Shown here piece by piece: positions 1 through 9,000 of a stretch of DNA of 37,281 bases (position 1 is the stretch's first letter; every line of letters begins with the position of its first letter). A model generated the notes under the pieces. It was not told the DNA's origin. It made no database searches and saw only the letters and a program-made list of their open reading frames with translations. Location of the stretch: NCBI GenBank assembly GCA_036505615.1, contig DASXTB010000449.1, positions 1-37,281 of the forward strand, written 5' to 3'. The translations under genes were made by a program, and so were the position numbers. This DNA comes from DASXTB01 sp036505615. GTDB taxonomy: Bacteria; Acidobacteriota; UBA6911; JACQSX01.

Positions 1-193
1 AAAGTATCAGTTCTTGAAAAGCATCCAGCGTGTTTGGTTCAGGGTTGGAGTTTCGCTCAAAGCCGGCTACGGCTTCCGCGCTCACGGGAAGCCAATGCAG
101 CTCTGGCAGTGGCGTAGCAGTGAATGCCGGGGCCAGCGCCACGACGGCAGCGGCTACGACTGCCACTGTGGCTAAACGGCAAAAATTATTCAT
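1..193 (-). CDS. Secreted protein, 5' part only (cut by left edge)
   Basis: An open frame starts with ATG at 193 and runs leftward off the window without a stop, giving 64 codons. The start has a good Shine-Dalgarno (TTGGAG, about 8 bases upstream). The product begins MNNFCRLATVAVVAAAVVAL, a basic start followed by a hydrophobic Ala/Val core and an AxA-like cleavage region, so it is very likely exported by Sec. The mature part visible is short (it contains PLPELHWLPVSAEAVAGFE) and I do not recognise it. It lies downstream of the CocE-family hydrolase on the same strand, about 235 bases away, separated by two REP-like hairpins, so cotranscription is possible but unproven. Confidence 0.7.
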   Translation of the reverse strand, partial: MNNFCRLATVAVVAAAVVALAPAFTATPLPELHWLPVSAEAVAGFERNSNPEPNTLDAFQELIL

Positions 194-220
194 GCTACTG
201 CTCCAATCCACTGATCATAC

Positions 221-360
221 GGGTGGCCCTATGTGGCCGCCCGCCGCAATAGCTCACGGATGATCCAACCAAAAATTGCTCAGATTCCCGCGGACGCACT
301 TCGAAACGGAGCCCAGAAATCGCGCTGGATTGTGCAGCGGGCGACCACCCAGGATCGCCC
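221..360. repeat. Inverted pair of REP-like hairpins (GGGCGRCC family)
   Basis: Two hairpins lie in the gap between the left-edge gene and the CocE-type gene. The first has GGGTGGCC (221-228) and GGCCGCCC (235-242) around a 6-base loop. The second has GGGCGACC (339-346) and GATCGCCC (353-360). The first read forward (from about 216, CATACGGG...) resembles the reverse complement of the second (ending about 365), so they form a head-to-head pair, as in bacterial BIMEs. A third member of the same family is at 22368-22389. Confidence 0.6.
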
Positions 361-428
361 GTATGGATTGGCTGCCCGTATTCCGCAATTCGAAATACCG
401 AAAATCCGCAAAAAAGCAATTCTCAAGC

Positions 429-3248
429 CTACTCGGGAATCACGGGCAGCAGGATGTAAGAAGGATGCTGCGCGTCGTGGTACACGGTTTGCTGCGCCGA
501 AATATACCTGGTTTCGGTTTCGTTGTGACCACCAGTGTTCAAATTCCTCGAGAACCTGGGAAAAGCTGCCGACGTGACTTCCACTCGCAAGCGCCTGCCG
601 GCAGGAATCGTAATGGCGGTTTGCCAGAGATCGATCGGGTATGCATAAATCTCGCCCGGATTGAGCGCTTTCGGTTCCTTCATCGAGTTACGAAAACGCG
701 CGCGTATCTTCCCTCGGGTTAACCCGAACATCTTGCCGTTTTCATCCACTTCCATCAGACTGACAAACCAATCCGTATCCCTGGCCGAACTGGAAGCGTG
801 CAACACCGCCGAGACTGGGCCGGCAAATGTCAGCGGTTTTTCCAGTGTGTCTGAAACATAGACCAGAATGTCCTGGCGTGCTTCGGTAAGCTTCCGATGA
901 TAGTCCTCCGCTTCCTGCTTGCGTTCCGCGAGGGATCGAACCCTCTTTTCATTTTCCTCCGATTCTTCATACATGCCTGGATCGGGCGTGGGATCGCCTG
1001 GATCGTACCTGTAGCGGTCCGCCGGAGCATCGGCGGCCGGAATCTGCCAGGAGAGTTTTCCATCTCCCTTCGCCGAATTCGCTTTTCCTCCGCTGGCCAG
1101 ATAGAGCTTTCGGAACTGCGTACCTGGCAGAGGATATGTTTCGCCGTGCAGCCATTTGTTCGAGCCCATTACAAACAGGTCGACTAGCGGCTCTTTGGCG
1201 ATGCCGTTGTCAACGCCCTTAAGCCAGTAGTCGAACCAGCGAAGGTAGAGGCGCTGCAGATCGATGATGGCCTCCGGTCCAAAATCACGATCGCCGATCC
1301 TCCGAGTGGCCGTATCGCTGTGCCCCCACGGTCCCAGGATCAGTTTCTGATAAGGATGCTTATAACTGCTCATCTTAAGGTAGTTCAGTTTGGAGCCGAT
1401 GCCGTCGCCGTCAAACCAGCCGGACTGATGGAATACCGGCATGCGCGCATCTTTCAGATGATCGAGAAAATTGGCCGGCTGCCAGAAGCTGTCATTGCTG
1501 GGATGCTCGATCCATTTGCGCCAATACGGATTTTCTTTGCCCAGGACGGCTTTGTCCAAGTCCACCACAGGAAGCGACCGCAAGATTGTCTGGAACTTTC
1601 TGTCCATGGTTTTGTACAGTGCTGCCCCCGAGATGTCGGCGGTGGCCTTGGACTCGAGAACATCGGCCCACCAGATAGCGCCCCACAAAAAAAACGCCCC
1701 GTATTCATAGGGAACGTTGTAGAAGGGATCCGGCGGTGAAACATTAGGAATGATGGTTACCAGATGCGGCGGATGCTGGCTTGCGGCCCACCATTGCACC
1801 CACCCGAGATAAGAAGCGCCGATCATGCCCACCTTGCCGTTTGAAAATGGCTGCTTCGCCAACCATTCGATGGTGTCGTAACCGTCGGCGGCTTCATTCA
1901 TGAATGGTTCCCACACTCCCGGCGAACTAAACCGACCACGACAGTCCTGGATGGCGAAGACATATCCGCGACGCGAATAGAAGCGGGCCTGCAATTCCGA
2001 TACTTCCTTTTTATAGGGAGTGCGAACCAGGATGACCGGAGCTTTTTCAAGACCTCGTGGCCGGTAGATGTCGGTGGCCAGTTTGATCCCGTCGCGCATG
2101 GGAACGCCGATGTTGGATTGAACCTCAACCTCGTGCTTTGGCGTCGAGATCAAAGCGTCTGGTTCCGGCGCCTTACGCAGTTCCTCGTATCCCTCACGCA
2201 CAAAGGCGGCCTTTTGCGCCGGCACGTCGGCAAGATAAAGCTTGCCTGTCTCATCCACCCAGACATGCAAGTCTACTCCGGGAAGGCCGTAAATAAACCT
2301 GGTGAGCACCAAGTCTCGGCCGCCCACAGTGCGCTGTACCTTTTCTTTTGCTTCAAGAGTCGCATTGATACCGATTGCAGACAAGATGAGTACGGGAAAT
2401 TCTTGTTTCCCTCCCTGACTTCGATCGTATCGGCGCACTGCCTGGCTGATCAGGGCCGGCGAGTAGTTGTCGAACACTAGAACTCCAGCCCGTGTTTCAA
2501 ATGTGGTGGTCTTGTCCCTGAAGGTCCGGCGGACTGACGGTCCGTCGCGCGTGAGAGTCATGACGCCCAGCGCTGATTCGATTACAACATCCTTCCACCG
2601 CCCTTCACTGTCCGGGGTGATCTTCAGGTTGGTATTGGCGTTTTGTCCGGCCACAGAGAGAGTGGCTCGATTCTCGAAAGATCCGTCGCTTTTCCAGTTT
2701 GACTGTACCGTGCCAACCCGTTCTTCGTTCAAGAACAAAAGGAATGTGGCCTGGTCCTGAAAGCCGGAAAGAGGCGCGGGCAAGCCTTTGGGCGCCACAG
2801 CAGGGGCGGTCCCCGACCGAACTGAACGTTTCAATGACAGGGGCAAGGTCGCGGCGCCTTGCGTCCATTGGCCAACGATTTCGTTTCCATCGGCGCTCAG
2901 TTTCCCTTTATAGGAGCCGCCGATGGACTTCAGTTCCAGTGTTATTTCATCAGCGCTGTAAGTGACGGCGGTGATCGGTATGTTCTGAACACCCTGATCA
3001 ATGCTGTCAAGGGTGCCACTGAGGGTCCCTTCAGAAGTGCGGGAAAGCTTTATAAGGAGGCGCAACTTGGCCGCGCCTGTTTCGAGCGTCCCCTCCCACT
3101 CCCCCTGAATCCCTCTTGATGCACCACGCTCAACCTGTGCGGACCTGATTTCAGAATTCAAGTAGGCTACGCTGGAAATGAGAAAGGCGGCAGCAAGCAA
3201 CAGCCCGCAGAAACCTGCAGCTAGGATCTTGATGTATGATTTTTTCAT
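429..3248 (-). CDS. CocE/NonD family (X-Pro dipeptidyl-peptidase-like, S15) secreted hydrolase
   Basis: Predicted serine alpha/beta hydrolase of 939 residues acting on amide or ester bonds; substrate unknown. The N-terminus (MKKSYIKILAAGFCGLLLAA) is a signal peptide or anchor. Residues about 45-140 form a beta-rich domain (GEWEGTLETG...), often attached to acidobacterial secreted peptidases, followed by a second uncharacterised beta domain. The catalytic domain starts near residue 375: nucleophile Ser479 in GASYLG, Asp613 in GWFD and His643 in GPWGHSD, with the S15-type helical cap between them. The last 200 residues look like the C-terminal jelly roll of CocE proteins (YPIDLWQTAITIPAGRRLRVEV). 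I chose ATG 3248, which has GGAGAGA seven bases upstream, over an in-frame start eight codons earlier. All catalytic residues are present, so it should be active. Known relatives include cocaine esterase, glutaryl-7-ACA acylase and PepX. Confidence 0.93.
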   Translation of the reverse strand: MKKSYIKILAAGFCGLLLAAAFLISSVAYLNSEIRSAQVERGASRGIQGEWEGTLETGAAKLRLLIKLSRTSEGTLSGTLDSIDQGVQNIPITAVTYSADEITLELKSIGGSYKGKLSADGNEIVGQWTQGAATLPLSLKRSVRSGTAPAVAPKGLPAPLSGFQDQATFLLFLNEERVGTVQSNWKSDGSFENRATLSVAGQNANTNLKITPDSEGRWKDVVIESALGVMTLTRDGPSVRRTFRDKTTTFETRAGVLVFDNYSPALISQAVRRYDRSQGGKQEFPVLILSAIGINATLEAKEKVQRTVGGRDLVLTRFIYGLPGVDLHVWVDETGKLYLADVPAQKAAFVREGYEELRKAPEPDALISTPKHEVEVQSNIGVPMRDGIKLATDIYRPRGLEKAPVILVRTPYKKEVSELQARFYSRRGYVFAIQDCRGRFSSPGVWEPFMNEAADGYDTIEWLAKQPFSNGKVGMIGASYLGWVQWWAASQHPPHLVTIIPNVSPPDPFYNVPYEYGAFFLWGAIWWADVLESKATADISGAALYKTMDRKFQTILRSLPVVDLDKAVLGKENPYWRKWIEHPSNDSFWQPANFLDHLKDARMPVFHQSGWFDGDGIGSKLNYLKMSSYKHPYQKLILGPWGHSDTATRRIGDRDFGPEAIIDLQRLYLRWFDYWLKGVDNGIAKEPLVDLFVMGSNKWLHGETYPLPGTQFRKLYLASGGKANSAKGDGKLSWQIPAADAPADRYRYDPGDPTPDPGMYEESEENEKRVRSLAERKQEAEDYHRKLTEARQDILVYVSDTLEKPLTFAGPVSAVLHASSSARDTDWFVSLMEVDENGKMFGLTRGKIRARFRNSMKEPKALNPGEIYAYPIDLWQTAITIPAGRRLRVEVTSAAFPRFSRNLNTGGHNETETRYISAQQTVYHDAQHPSYILLPVIPE

Positions 3249-3448
3249 TACTCTCTCCGGTGTCAGGTCCAATCAGAAATAGGGTCGTGTGAAGCGGGTC
3301 CGAAGCGGGCCGGACAAGTTTTCCAGAATCGATACGGGATACTAGCACACCTGTGGTGAAATGCAGACGCGAAAGGGCGGGAGTTTTCACAGCGCGGCCG
3401 CGGTCTAATTCTGGATAACGCCCAAAGGCGAACGCGAGAAGAAATTGT

Positions 3449-3615
3449 AGCGCCGGCCTCTGACTAGCTGGAAGCCGGCGCTCCACTTTTGGACATTTTG
3501 GAGAGACGGCCGGTGGGCCGTCTCCCGCGCAATCTTTCATCGTGCAGGAGACGCCTCACGGAGGCGTCTCTCCAATAGCGCCGCTTCGCGGCGCCTGGCG
3601 CTGCGGACCAGCGCC
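3449..3615. repeat. Cluster of four hairpin repeats in a divergent intergenic region
   Basis: The 446-base gap between the divergent CocE-type and DUF362 genes holds no gene. It contains four successive inverted repeats: AGCGCCGGC 3449-3457 with 3474-3482 (16-base loop); GAGACGGCC 3503-3511 with 3516-3524 (4-base loop); GAGACGCCTC 3548-3557 with 3561-3570 (3-base loop); and GCGCCGC 3578-3584 with 3588-3594. A further 7-base stem is at 3597-3603/3609-3615. Because both flanking genes point away, these are not ordinary terminators; they look like a REP/BIME cluster. The promoters of both genes must lie in or beside it. Confidence 0.75.
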
Positions 3616-3694
3616 TCGCCCGCTTCGCTACAAATAGCGGCGCCCGAAGAAGAGAACGTGGCATAATGGGGAAACTCCAAGCGAGGATACTGTG

Positions 3695-5002
3695 ATGACT
3701 ACTCCCGAGCGCACCGGTTTGAGCCGCCGTGCTTTTCTGTTGGGCGCCGGGTCGGGCCTGGTCGCCGGAGGCCTGGCAACCTGGGGCGGTCTCGAGCTGC
3801 ACCACAGATACTTCCGGCACTACGAATACGTCCGGAAGCAGTTTACCGGAACCTGCATTGAAGATCCCAAACCCCTTTTTGCCCTTCCCGGCCGCTATCC
3901 GGGCAAGGTGGTGGAAGTGAAACACCCCCTGGCGGTCAGCAATTCTCAGATAAATCGAGAGCGGGTACGCGAGATGATCGAACGCGGAATGATGGAGCTG
4001 ACCGGCGCGCCCGACGCGACGCAAGCATGGAGCAGCCTTTTTCAAAGAGGAGATCGCGTCGGCATAAAGGTCAACCCCGTTGGATGCGCTCGCAAGCCGG
4101 GAGAGATAGGTTCCATTTCCAGTTACGCATTGATCATGGAAGTGGTCGAAGGCCTGAAAGGGGCCGGGCTGGAGCCCAGAGATATCATTCTGTTTGAGCG
4201 CTATGCCATGGAGTTTCGCGCGGCCGGCTACCATCGGTTTTTAGAAACGGAGCTTCCTGAAATTGAATGGTATGCGGCAGGCGCACGAGCGGGCGATTGG
4301 CAGATCGACCTTGAAGGCCGGGATGCCGGCCGTAACAGCCGCAGACCTGACCCTGACAGCCACGTCTTAGGTTATGACCCCGATTTGTACCAGCGTTTCG
4401 ATTACACTCATCCTTTCTACGACCACTCCGAAGGTCTCAGTTATCAGTCACACATAACAAAAATTGTTACCGGCGATCTAGTCAACAAAATCATCAACAT
4501 TCCCACTTTAAAGGACCATGCATCGGCGGGAATTACAGTAGCGCTTAAGAATTTATCTCACGGTCTGGTGAGCAACGTGGCGCGCACACACGCCGGACGC
4601 AACAAAGAGGAAAATCGATGCGGCACATTCATTCCTCAAATCGTGGCGCTCAGACCGATTCGGGAAAAAGTAGTGCTGCACATCGCCGACGGTTTGATCG
4701 GCGTATATGAAGGCGGGCCGGGGAGTTGGAAGCCGTCCTTCAGAACATGGGAGTACAAGTCGCTGCTTTTTGCCACGGATCCTGTCGCCATGGATCATGT
4801 CTCTTCGGATATCTTGAATTCGGAACGAGCGCAGCGCGGATGGGCCCCAGTCGATCGAATGGGCATTGCCGACAGCGATCCTCGCGGATATGAGGCTTTC
4901 TTTCTGCGCCAGCCCGAGCATGTGGAACTTGCAGGAATGCTGAACCTGGGCGTTTTCGATCCTGCCAGGATTGAATACCGGAGAATCCAGCTAAGAACCT
5001 GA
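3695..5002 (+). CDS. Tat-signal DUF362 domain protein
   Basis: 435-residue protein with a twin-arginine signal (SRRAFLLG at residues 10-17) followed by a hydrophobic Gly/Ala stretch, so probably exported folded or anchored. The rest matches DUF362 proteins: a GDRVGIKVN segment, a central part with a long conserved HIT/NIPTLKDH region, and a GGPGSW...F...LLFATDPVAMD block near the C-terminus. No four-cysteine ferredoxin motifs are visible, unlike some DUF362 members. The biochemical role of the family is unresolved. ATG 3695 is preferred over GTG 3692 because GCGAGG (3681-3686) is then about 8 bases away. It is the first gene of a plus-strand run that continues with a coiled-coil protein, a cytochrome and a TonB-dependent receptor. 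Confidence 0.85.
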   Translation: MTTPERTGLSRRAFLLGAGSGLVAGGLATWGGLELHHRYFRHYEYVRKQFTGTCIEDPKPLFALPGRYPGKVVEVKHPLAVSNSQINRERVREMIERGMMELTGAPDATQAWSSLFQRGDRVGIKVNPVGCARKPGEIGSISSYALIMEVVEGLKGAGLEPRDIILFERYAMEFRAAGYHRFLETELPEIEWYAAGARAGDWQIDLEGRDAGRNSRRPDPDSHVLGYDPDLYQRFDYTHPFYDHSEGLSYQSHITKIVTGDLVNKIINIPTLKDHASAGITVALKNLSHGLVSNVARTHAGRNKEENRCGTFIPQIVALRPIREKVVLHIADGLIGVYEGGPGSWKPSFRTWEYKSLLFATDPVAMDHVSSDILNSERAQRGWAPVDRMGIADSDPRGYEAFFLRQPEHVELAGMLNLGVFDPARIEYRRIQLRT

Positions 5003-5010
5003 CCGCAGCG

Positions 5011-5043
5011 ATGTATGCGCTACTCCCCTTCGATGAAAGCCAG
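5011..5043 (+). pseudogene. Relic resembling part of the cytochrome at 5536
   Basis: Nine bases after the DUF362 stop, the DNA reads ATG TAT GCG CTA CTC CCC TTC GAT ... TGA, translating to MYALLPFDESQ. The c-type cytochrome at 5536-5931 contains KMYARLPFDRPQ encoded by nearly the same bases (around 5776-5810). The match spans about 25 bases. It may be the end of a lost duplicate of the cytochrome gene. It is short, so a chance or conserved-motif explanation cannot be excluded. Confidence 0.4.
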
Positions 5044-5090
5044 TGAAACATTTTTTGGGAGGGGATAGAATCGGCTCCACCTTTTTCGCC

Positions 5091-5405
5091 ATGAATATTG
5101 ACGAGTCGAGACTAGAGGTACTGTTAAGAGAACAAAGAGAAGAGTACCAGCGCTTTGTTGCGGTAGTCGCTGAAGATTTTAAATCAGGCCTGCAGCTACT
5201 TGCTGAGAGTCTATCGGATTTGCAGAAACAACTTACAAACCTTCGGGAGATGGTAGCAAAGAGCAGTGACGATCTTGAAATTGTCAAGATGGATATCGAA
5301 TTCATCAAAAACGGACTGAAGAAAAAGGTTGACGTAGATGAATTTGCTGCGCTCGAAAAACGAGTGGCACTCCTGGAAAACCGGCGCTTAAATCGATCAA
5401 GCTAA
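5091..5405 (+). CDS. Small coiled-coil protein of unknown function
   Basis: A 104-residue acidic protein starting MNIDESRLEVLLREQREEY. Almost the whole chain is heptad-patterned helix (LQLLAESLSDLQKQLTNLREMV, then EIVKMDIEFIKNGLKKKVD, then FAALEKRVALLENR), so a coiled-coil oligomer is likely. There is no signal peptide or membrane segment, so it should be cytoplasmic. The start is uncertain: an in-frame GTG at 5043 would add 16 residues, and neither start has a well-placed Shine-Dalgarno; ATG 5091 fits the onset of the helical pattern. Similar short proteins occur as hypotheticals in acidobacterial genomes. Its 3' end lies 31 bases before an inverted-repeat element. Confidence 0.6.
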   Translation: MNIDESRLEVLLREQREEYQRFVAVVAEDFKSGLQLLAESLSDLQKQLTNLREMVAKSSDDLEIVKMDIEFIKNGLKKKVDVDEFAALEKRVALLENRRLNRSS

Positions 5406-5436
5406 GTTCTACAGACCATTTCGAGGAGGCCATTTC

Positions 5437-5526
5437 GGGGACAGACCCCTTAATTCCCAAAATCGGAGAAGTGTCTATCTCTTTTTTCGCGTCAGATCGA
5501 TCTTGGGAATTAAGGGGTCTGTCCCA
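5437..5526. repeat. 90-bp inverted-repeat (MITE/REP-like) element
   Basis: Left arm 5437-5460 (GGGGACAGACCCCTTAATTC...) is matched by the reverse complement at 5503-5526 with 23 of 24 bases identical, around a 42-base spacer. It would form a long hairpin in DNA or RNA. The arm core GGGGACAGAC recurs in the element at 13446-13540. Repeats of this kind are known from many bacterial genomes and are often mobilised in trans by REP-associated Y1 transposases; no such transposase gene is in this window. It sits immediately upstream of the cytochrome start (5536) and so lies in that gene's leader. Confidence 0.8.
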
Positions 5527-5535
5527 AAATTAGAA

Positions 5536-5931
5536 ATGATTTCAAAGACTTTCCTATTCGTGTTCGTATTCGTCCCTGGAGTTGCTGTCTCATGCGCACC
5601 AGCGCGACATACAGCCACTACATCGGAGAAAACGCCGATGTTAACGGATCACAGGGGAGTTGATCCGGCCGCGCGCAAATCTCAACCTGACATCGTCGCG
5701 AAGATCGATTTTGACAGCAAAATCCGGCCAATCCTGGAGGCGCGGTGCCGGCCGTGTCACTTCCAGGGTGGCAAGATGTATGCGCGACTCCCCTTCGATC
5801 GCCCTCAGACAATACGCAGTCTCGGGACAAAACTGTTCTCGCGCATCAAAGACAAAGGTGAGCAGGCTCTCATTCGAGCCTTCCTTGCCCAACCAACCGA
5901 CAGCGCTGCCGCGGCACCGAAGCCCCGGTGA
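5536..5931 (+). CDS. Single-heme c-type cytochrome, probable lipoprotein
   Basis: 131 residues. The N-terminus (MISKTFLFVFVFVPGVAVSC) is a signal sequence ending in a lipobox-like VAVSC, so Cys20 is probably lipidated. A single CxxCH heme-binding motif (CRPCH) follows in the context IRPILEARCRPCHFQGGKMY, typical of the short cytochrome domains of Planctomycetes and Acidobacteria. The distal part (SLGTKLFSRIKDKGEQALIRAFLAQ) probably carries the axial Met or other contacts, but no clear Met ligand is seen after the motif except in KMYA. ATG 5536 is chosen over an upstream frame that reads back into the inverted repeat. It probably shuttles electrons at the periplasmic face. It precedes the TonB-dependent receptor. 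Confidence 0.8.
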   Translation: MISKTFLFVFVFVPGVAVSCAPARHTATTSEKTPMLTDHRGVDPAARKSQPDIVAKIDFDSKIRPILEARCRPCHFQGGKMYARLPFDRPQTIRSLGTKLFSRIKDKGEQALIRAFLAQPTDSAAAAPKPR

Positions 5932-6047
5932 CTGGCCGGGCTGAGTTTCCCGCGTTGCTGCCGTCAAATAGTTTTGGATTGACACCGGCATCGCGAAGTG
6001 CTTCACTTGGGACCAATCCTACCAATCAAACTTTGCAGGAGGTCGAA

Positions 6048-9000
6048 ATGAAAAGGCACAAAGCCATTTCTCAACAGCGAACCTCCAGTGAAATTGCGCG
6101 GAGCTCTCTCTTCCTGACATTCCTGTTCTGTTGCGCAACTGGAAACTTGTCAGCTCAGTCAATCTTGTCCACTATCCGTGGGACGGTGACCGATCAATCC
6201 AAAGCCGTTGTGCCCGGAGTCGAAGTGAAAATCACCGAAATAACCACCAACGTGGTGGCAAGAACGGTGCTCACGAATGACAGCGGAGACTACGAGGCTC
6301 CTGACTTGAAGCCCGGGGCTTATCGGTTGACTATCGAGATGCCCGGTTTCAAGACCTACGTGGCTGACAATATCTCGCTTGAAAGCGGTCAGGCGCGGCG
6401 AATCGATGCGGTGCTCGAAGTGGGCGAAACAACCGAGCATATTACCGTCCAAGCAGGCGCTGCAGTTATTACGACGGAAGGTGGCACCATTTCCGGCGTG
6501 ATCACGGCAGAGCAATTCAAAGACGTCCCTCAGGTGGATACAGAATCACCCTACCCTGGACCCCTTGGTCTACTGGCCACCATGCCGGGAGTTCAGGGAG
6601 CAGGCTGGGACATCTCGGTTTCAGGTCAGAAGCCCTTACAGCTAACTCAGCAGGACGATGGCGTACAGAATGACAGATCGGGAAATCAATCCGTCAACAT
6701 TAACACTTACGACGAGGTCCGAGTAGTGACCGTCAACAACACCGCGGATCAGGCCCGTGCCGCCAGTTTCAACGCAACATCTAAGCGGGGCAGCAATGAT
6801 TTGCACGGGATGTTTTCCTACAAGCACACCAATTCCGCTTTGGGAGCCCGGGAATTTTTTGAGCCTGAAAAAACCCCTTACAAATTTCATGACTTCTATG
6901 CTGAAGGCGGTGGACGCATAATTAAGGATAAGACGTTTTTCTATGTCGGCTGGACCCATATCCGCGTTCCGGCCGGGTCGTTTGTTCTCGCCAGCGTCCC
7001 CACGTTGAAAATGCGACAGGGCGATTTCTCGCAGTTCTCGAAGGCAATCATCGATCCGCTGACCGGCCAGCGCTTTCCCAGTAATACAATTCCCGCAAAT
7101 CGGCAGAACGAGACATCACTCAAGGTTCAGGAGCTCTACATTCCCAAACCCAATATCGGAGGACCTGATAAATTCACCAACAATGAAGGGTACAGCTTCC
7201 CCTATCCGGATGACTACTATTTGGCGGATTACCCCTTATTCCGCGTAGATCACAACCTGACCAGGGACAACTCGCTGTTCTTCCGTTATCAGTATTATTG
7301 GTCTCCCTATGTGCTGGCGGTGAAGCCCGGCTTGCCTGGTTTTGCTCGAACTCGGACGCGTTACCACGATAAAGGCGTACTTTCGGACACGCATGTCTTC
7401 TCAACCAGAATCGTTAACACCTTCCGCTTCGGCTTCAACGGCAACAAGATCAAAGATGGCCAGACCGTGGATAATTTCACTCCTCCAAAAGGAGACGAAG
7501 CGGTAAAGAAGATCGGTTTGAAAGGAGTAAACCCGCGAGGCCTCAGCGCCATGGGATTTCCGAGAATGGACATTTCCGGATTGACCAGCGTACGGGCCAT
7601 AGCCGGAGGCACTTCGGCAGATGATTATGATTTCTCTTACGATGATTCGCTGACGTGGTCGATGGGCCGGCACGTCTGGAAGTTTGGCGGGCAGTACAAC
7701 AGATTTAACAATTTTAGAGCGCTCTTCGACGAGGGCACGTATGGCCGGTTTACCTTCGACGGGTTTTTTACCGGCATCGGCTACGCGGATTTCTTGCTGG
7801 GGATCCCTCGGAGAAGTGTGCGACTGGATCCGCTTCTGGATCGGCGTCGGACTGCGGGAGAAATGGGACTGTATGTGATGGATACTTTCAAGGTCAATCC
7901 TCGACTCACTCTCGATTACGGCCTCCGCTGGGACTATTTCGTCTCGCCCAAATTCAAAGACCGTCTGCAGTACAATTGGGATCCTGAGACCGGTATTGTT
8001 GTCGTTCCGCAGGAGACTCTCTCCCGAGTAAGCCCGCTGTTTCCAAAGAATATCAAAATTGTGCCGGGGGATGTCGTGCCCGAGGCAGCATTGAACGACT
8101 TTCGCCCGCGGTTTGGTTTCGCCTATCGGTGGCGCGAGGATTTCGTAATCCGTGGTGGGTACGGCGCTTACAGCGAGCGGCTCGATCCATTCAGCCGCCT
8201 CATCGGTCTAACGGGTGGACCTTTTCAGATCAGTGAGACTTATGACAATCGCATTGAAAACGGCCAGCCACTTTTTGCTTTTCCGGAGCCGTTTCCAAGC
8301 AGCCTCGCGGCGGCACGAATACCTTCGCAGAGCGTCAGCGGCTATCCCAGAAAGACTGAGAACGGGGTGATTCACCAGTTCAACCTGAGTATCGAGCGAG
8401 AGATCGCCAACACGGGATTCCGTATTTCCTACGTCGGGTCTCGCAGCCATGGTTTGAATTATTCGCTGAACATCAACAAGCCGAGGCCGAGTCTCGTCCC
8501 CTTTGCGGCTGACCGGCGACCCTATCCTCAGTTTGTCGGTGCCTCCTTTTTTCGGGACGACGGGAAATCCAGATATGACGCGCTCCAACTTGAAGCCAAA
8601 CGGAGAGTGGGATGGCTGACGTTCAATGCCAATTACACCTGGGCCTCCAACCTGCACAATTTCTTGAACACCGAAAATCCCTACGATGTAACGACTCACT
8701 GGAGCCGCGATGACTTTACCCAGCGGCACCGGGCGGTTGTGACCACGATCATGGAGCTGCCCTGGGGTAGGGGGCGGCGTTATCTTGCTAACGCGCGCGG
8801 CGTAGTAGACCAGGTACTGGGAGGTTGGAAGTTACAGACGATGAGCTTTTTTGCCACAGGAACTTACTTCTCGCCCGCCTTTTCAGGATCGGATCCATCC
8901 AATACCAACACGTTCGGCGGCCTTGCGGACCGAATCGGCGACGGAAACCTGCCGCGCGGCCAGCGCACCGTCGACAGTTGGTTTAATCCCTCTGCCTTTG

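Noticed and set aside
3464..4234. 256-codon minus-strand frame opposite the DUF362 gene
   Set aside because: Antisense shadow of the DUF362 coding region and the hairpin cluster; no ribosome site or recognisable protein.
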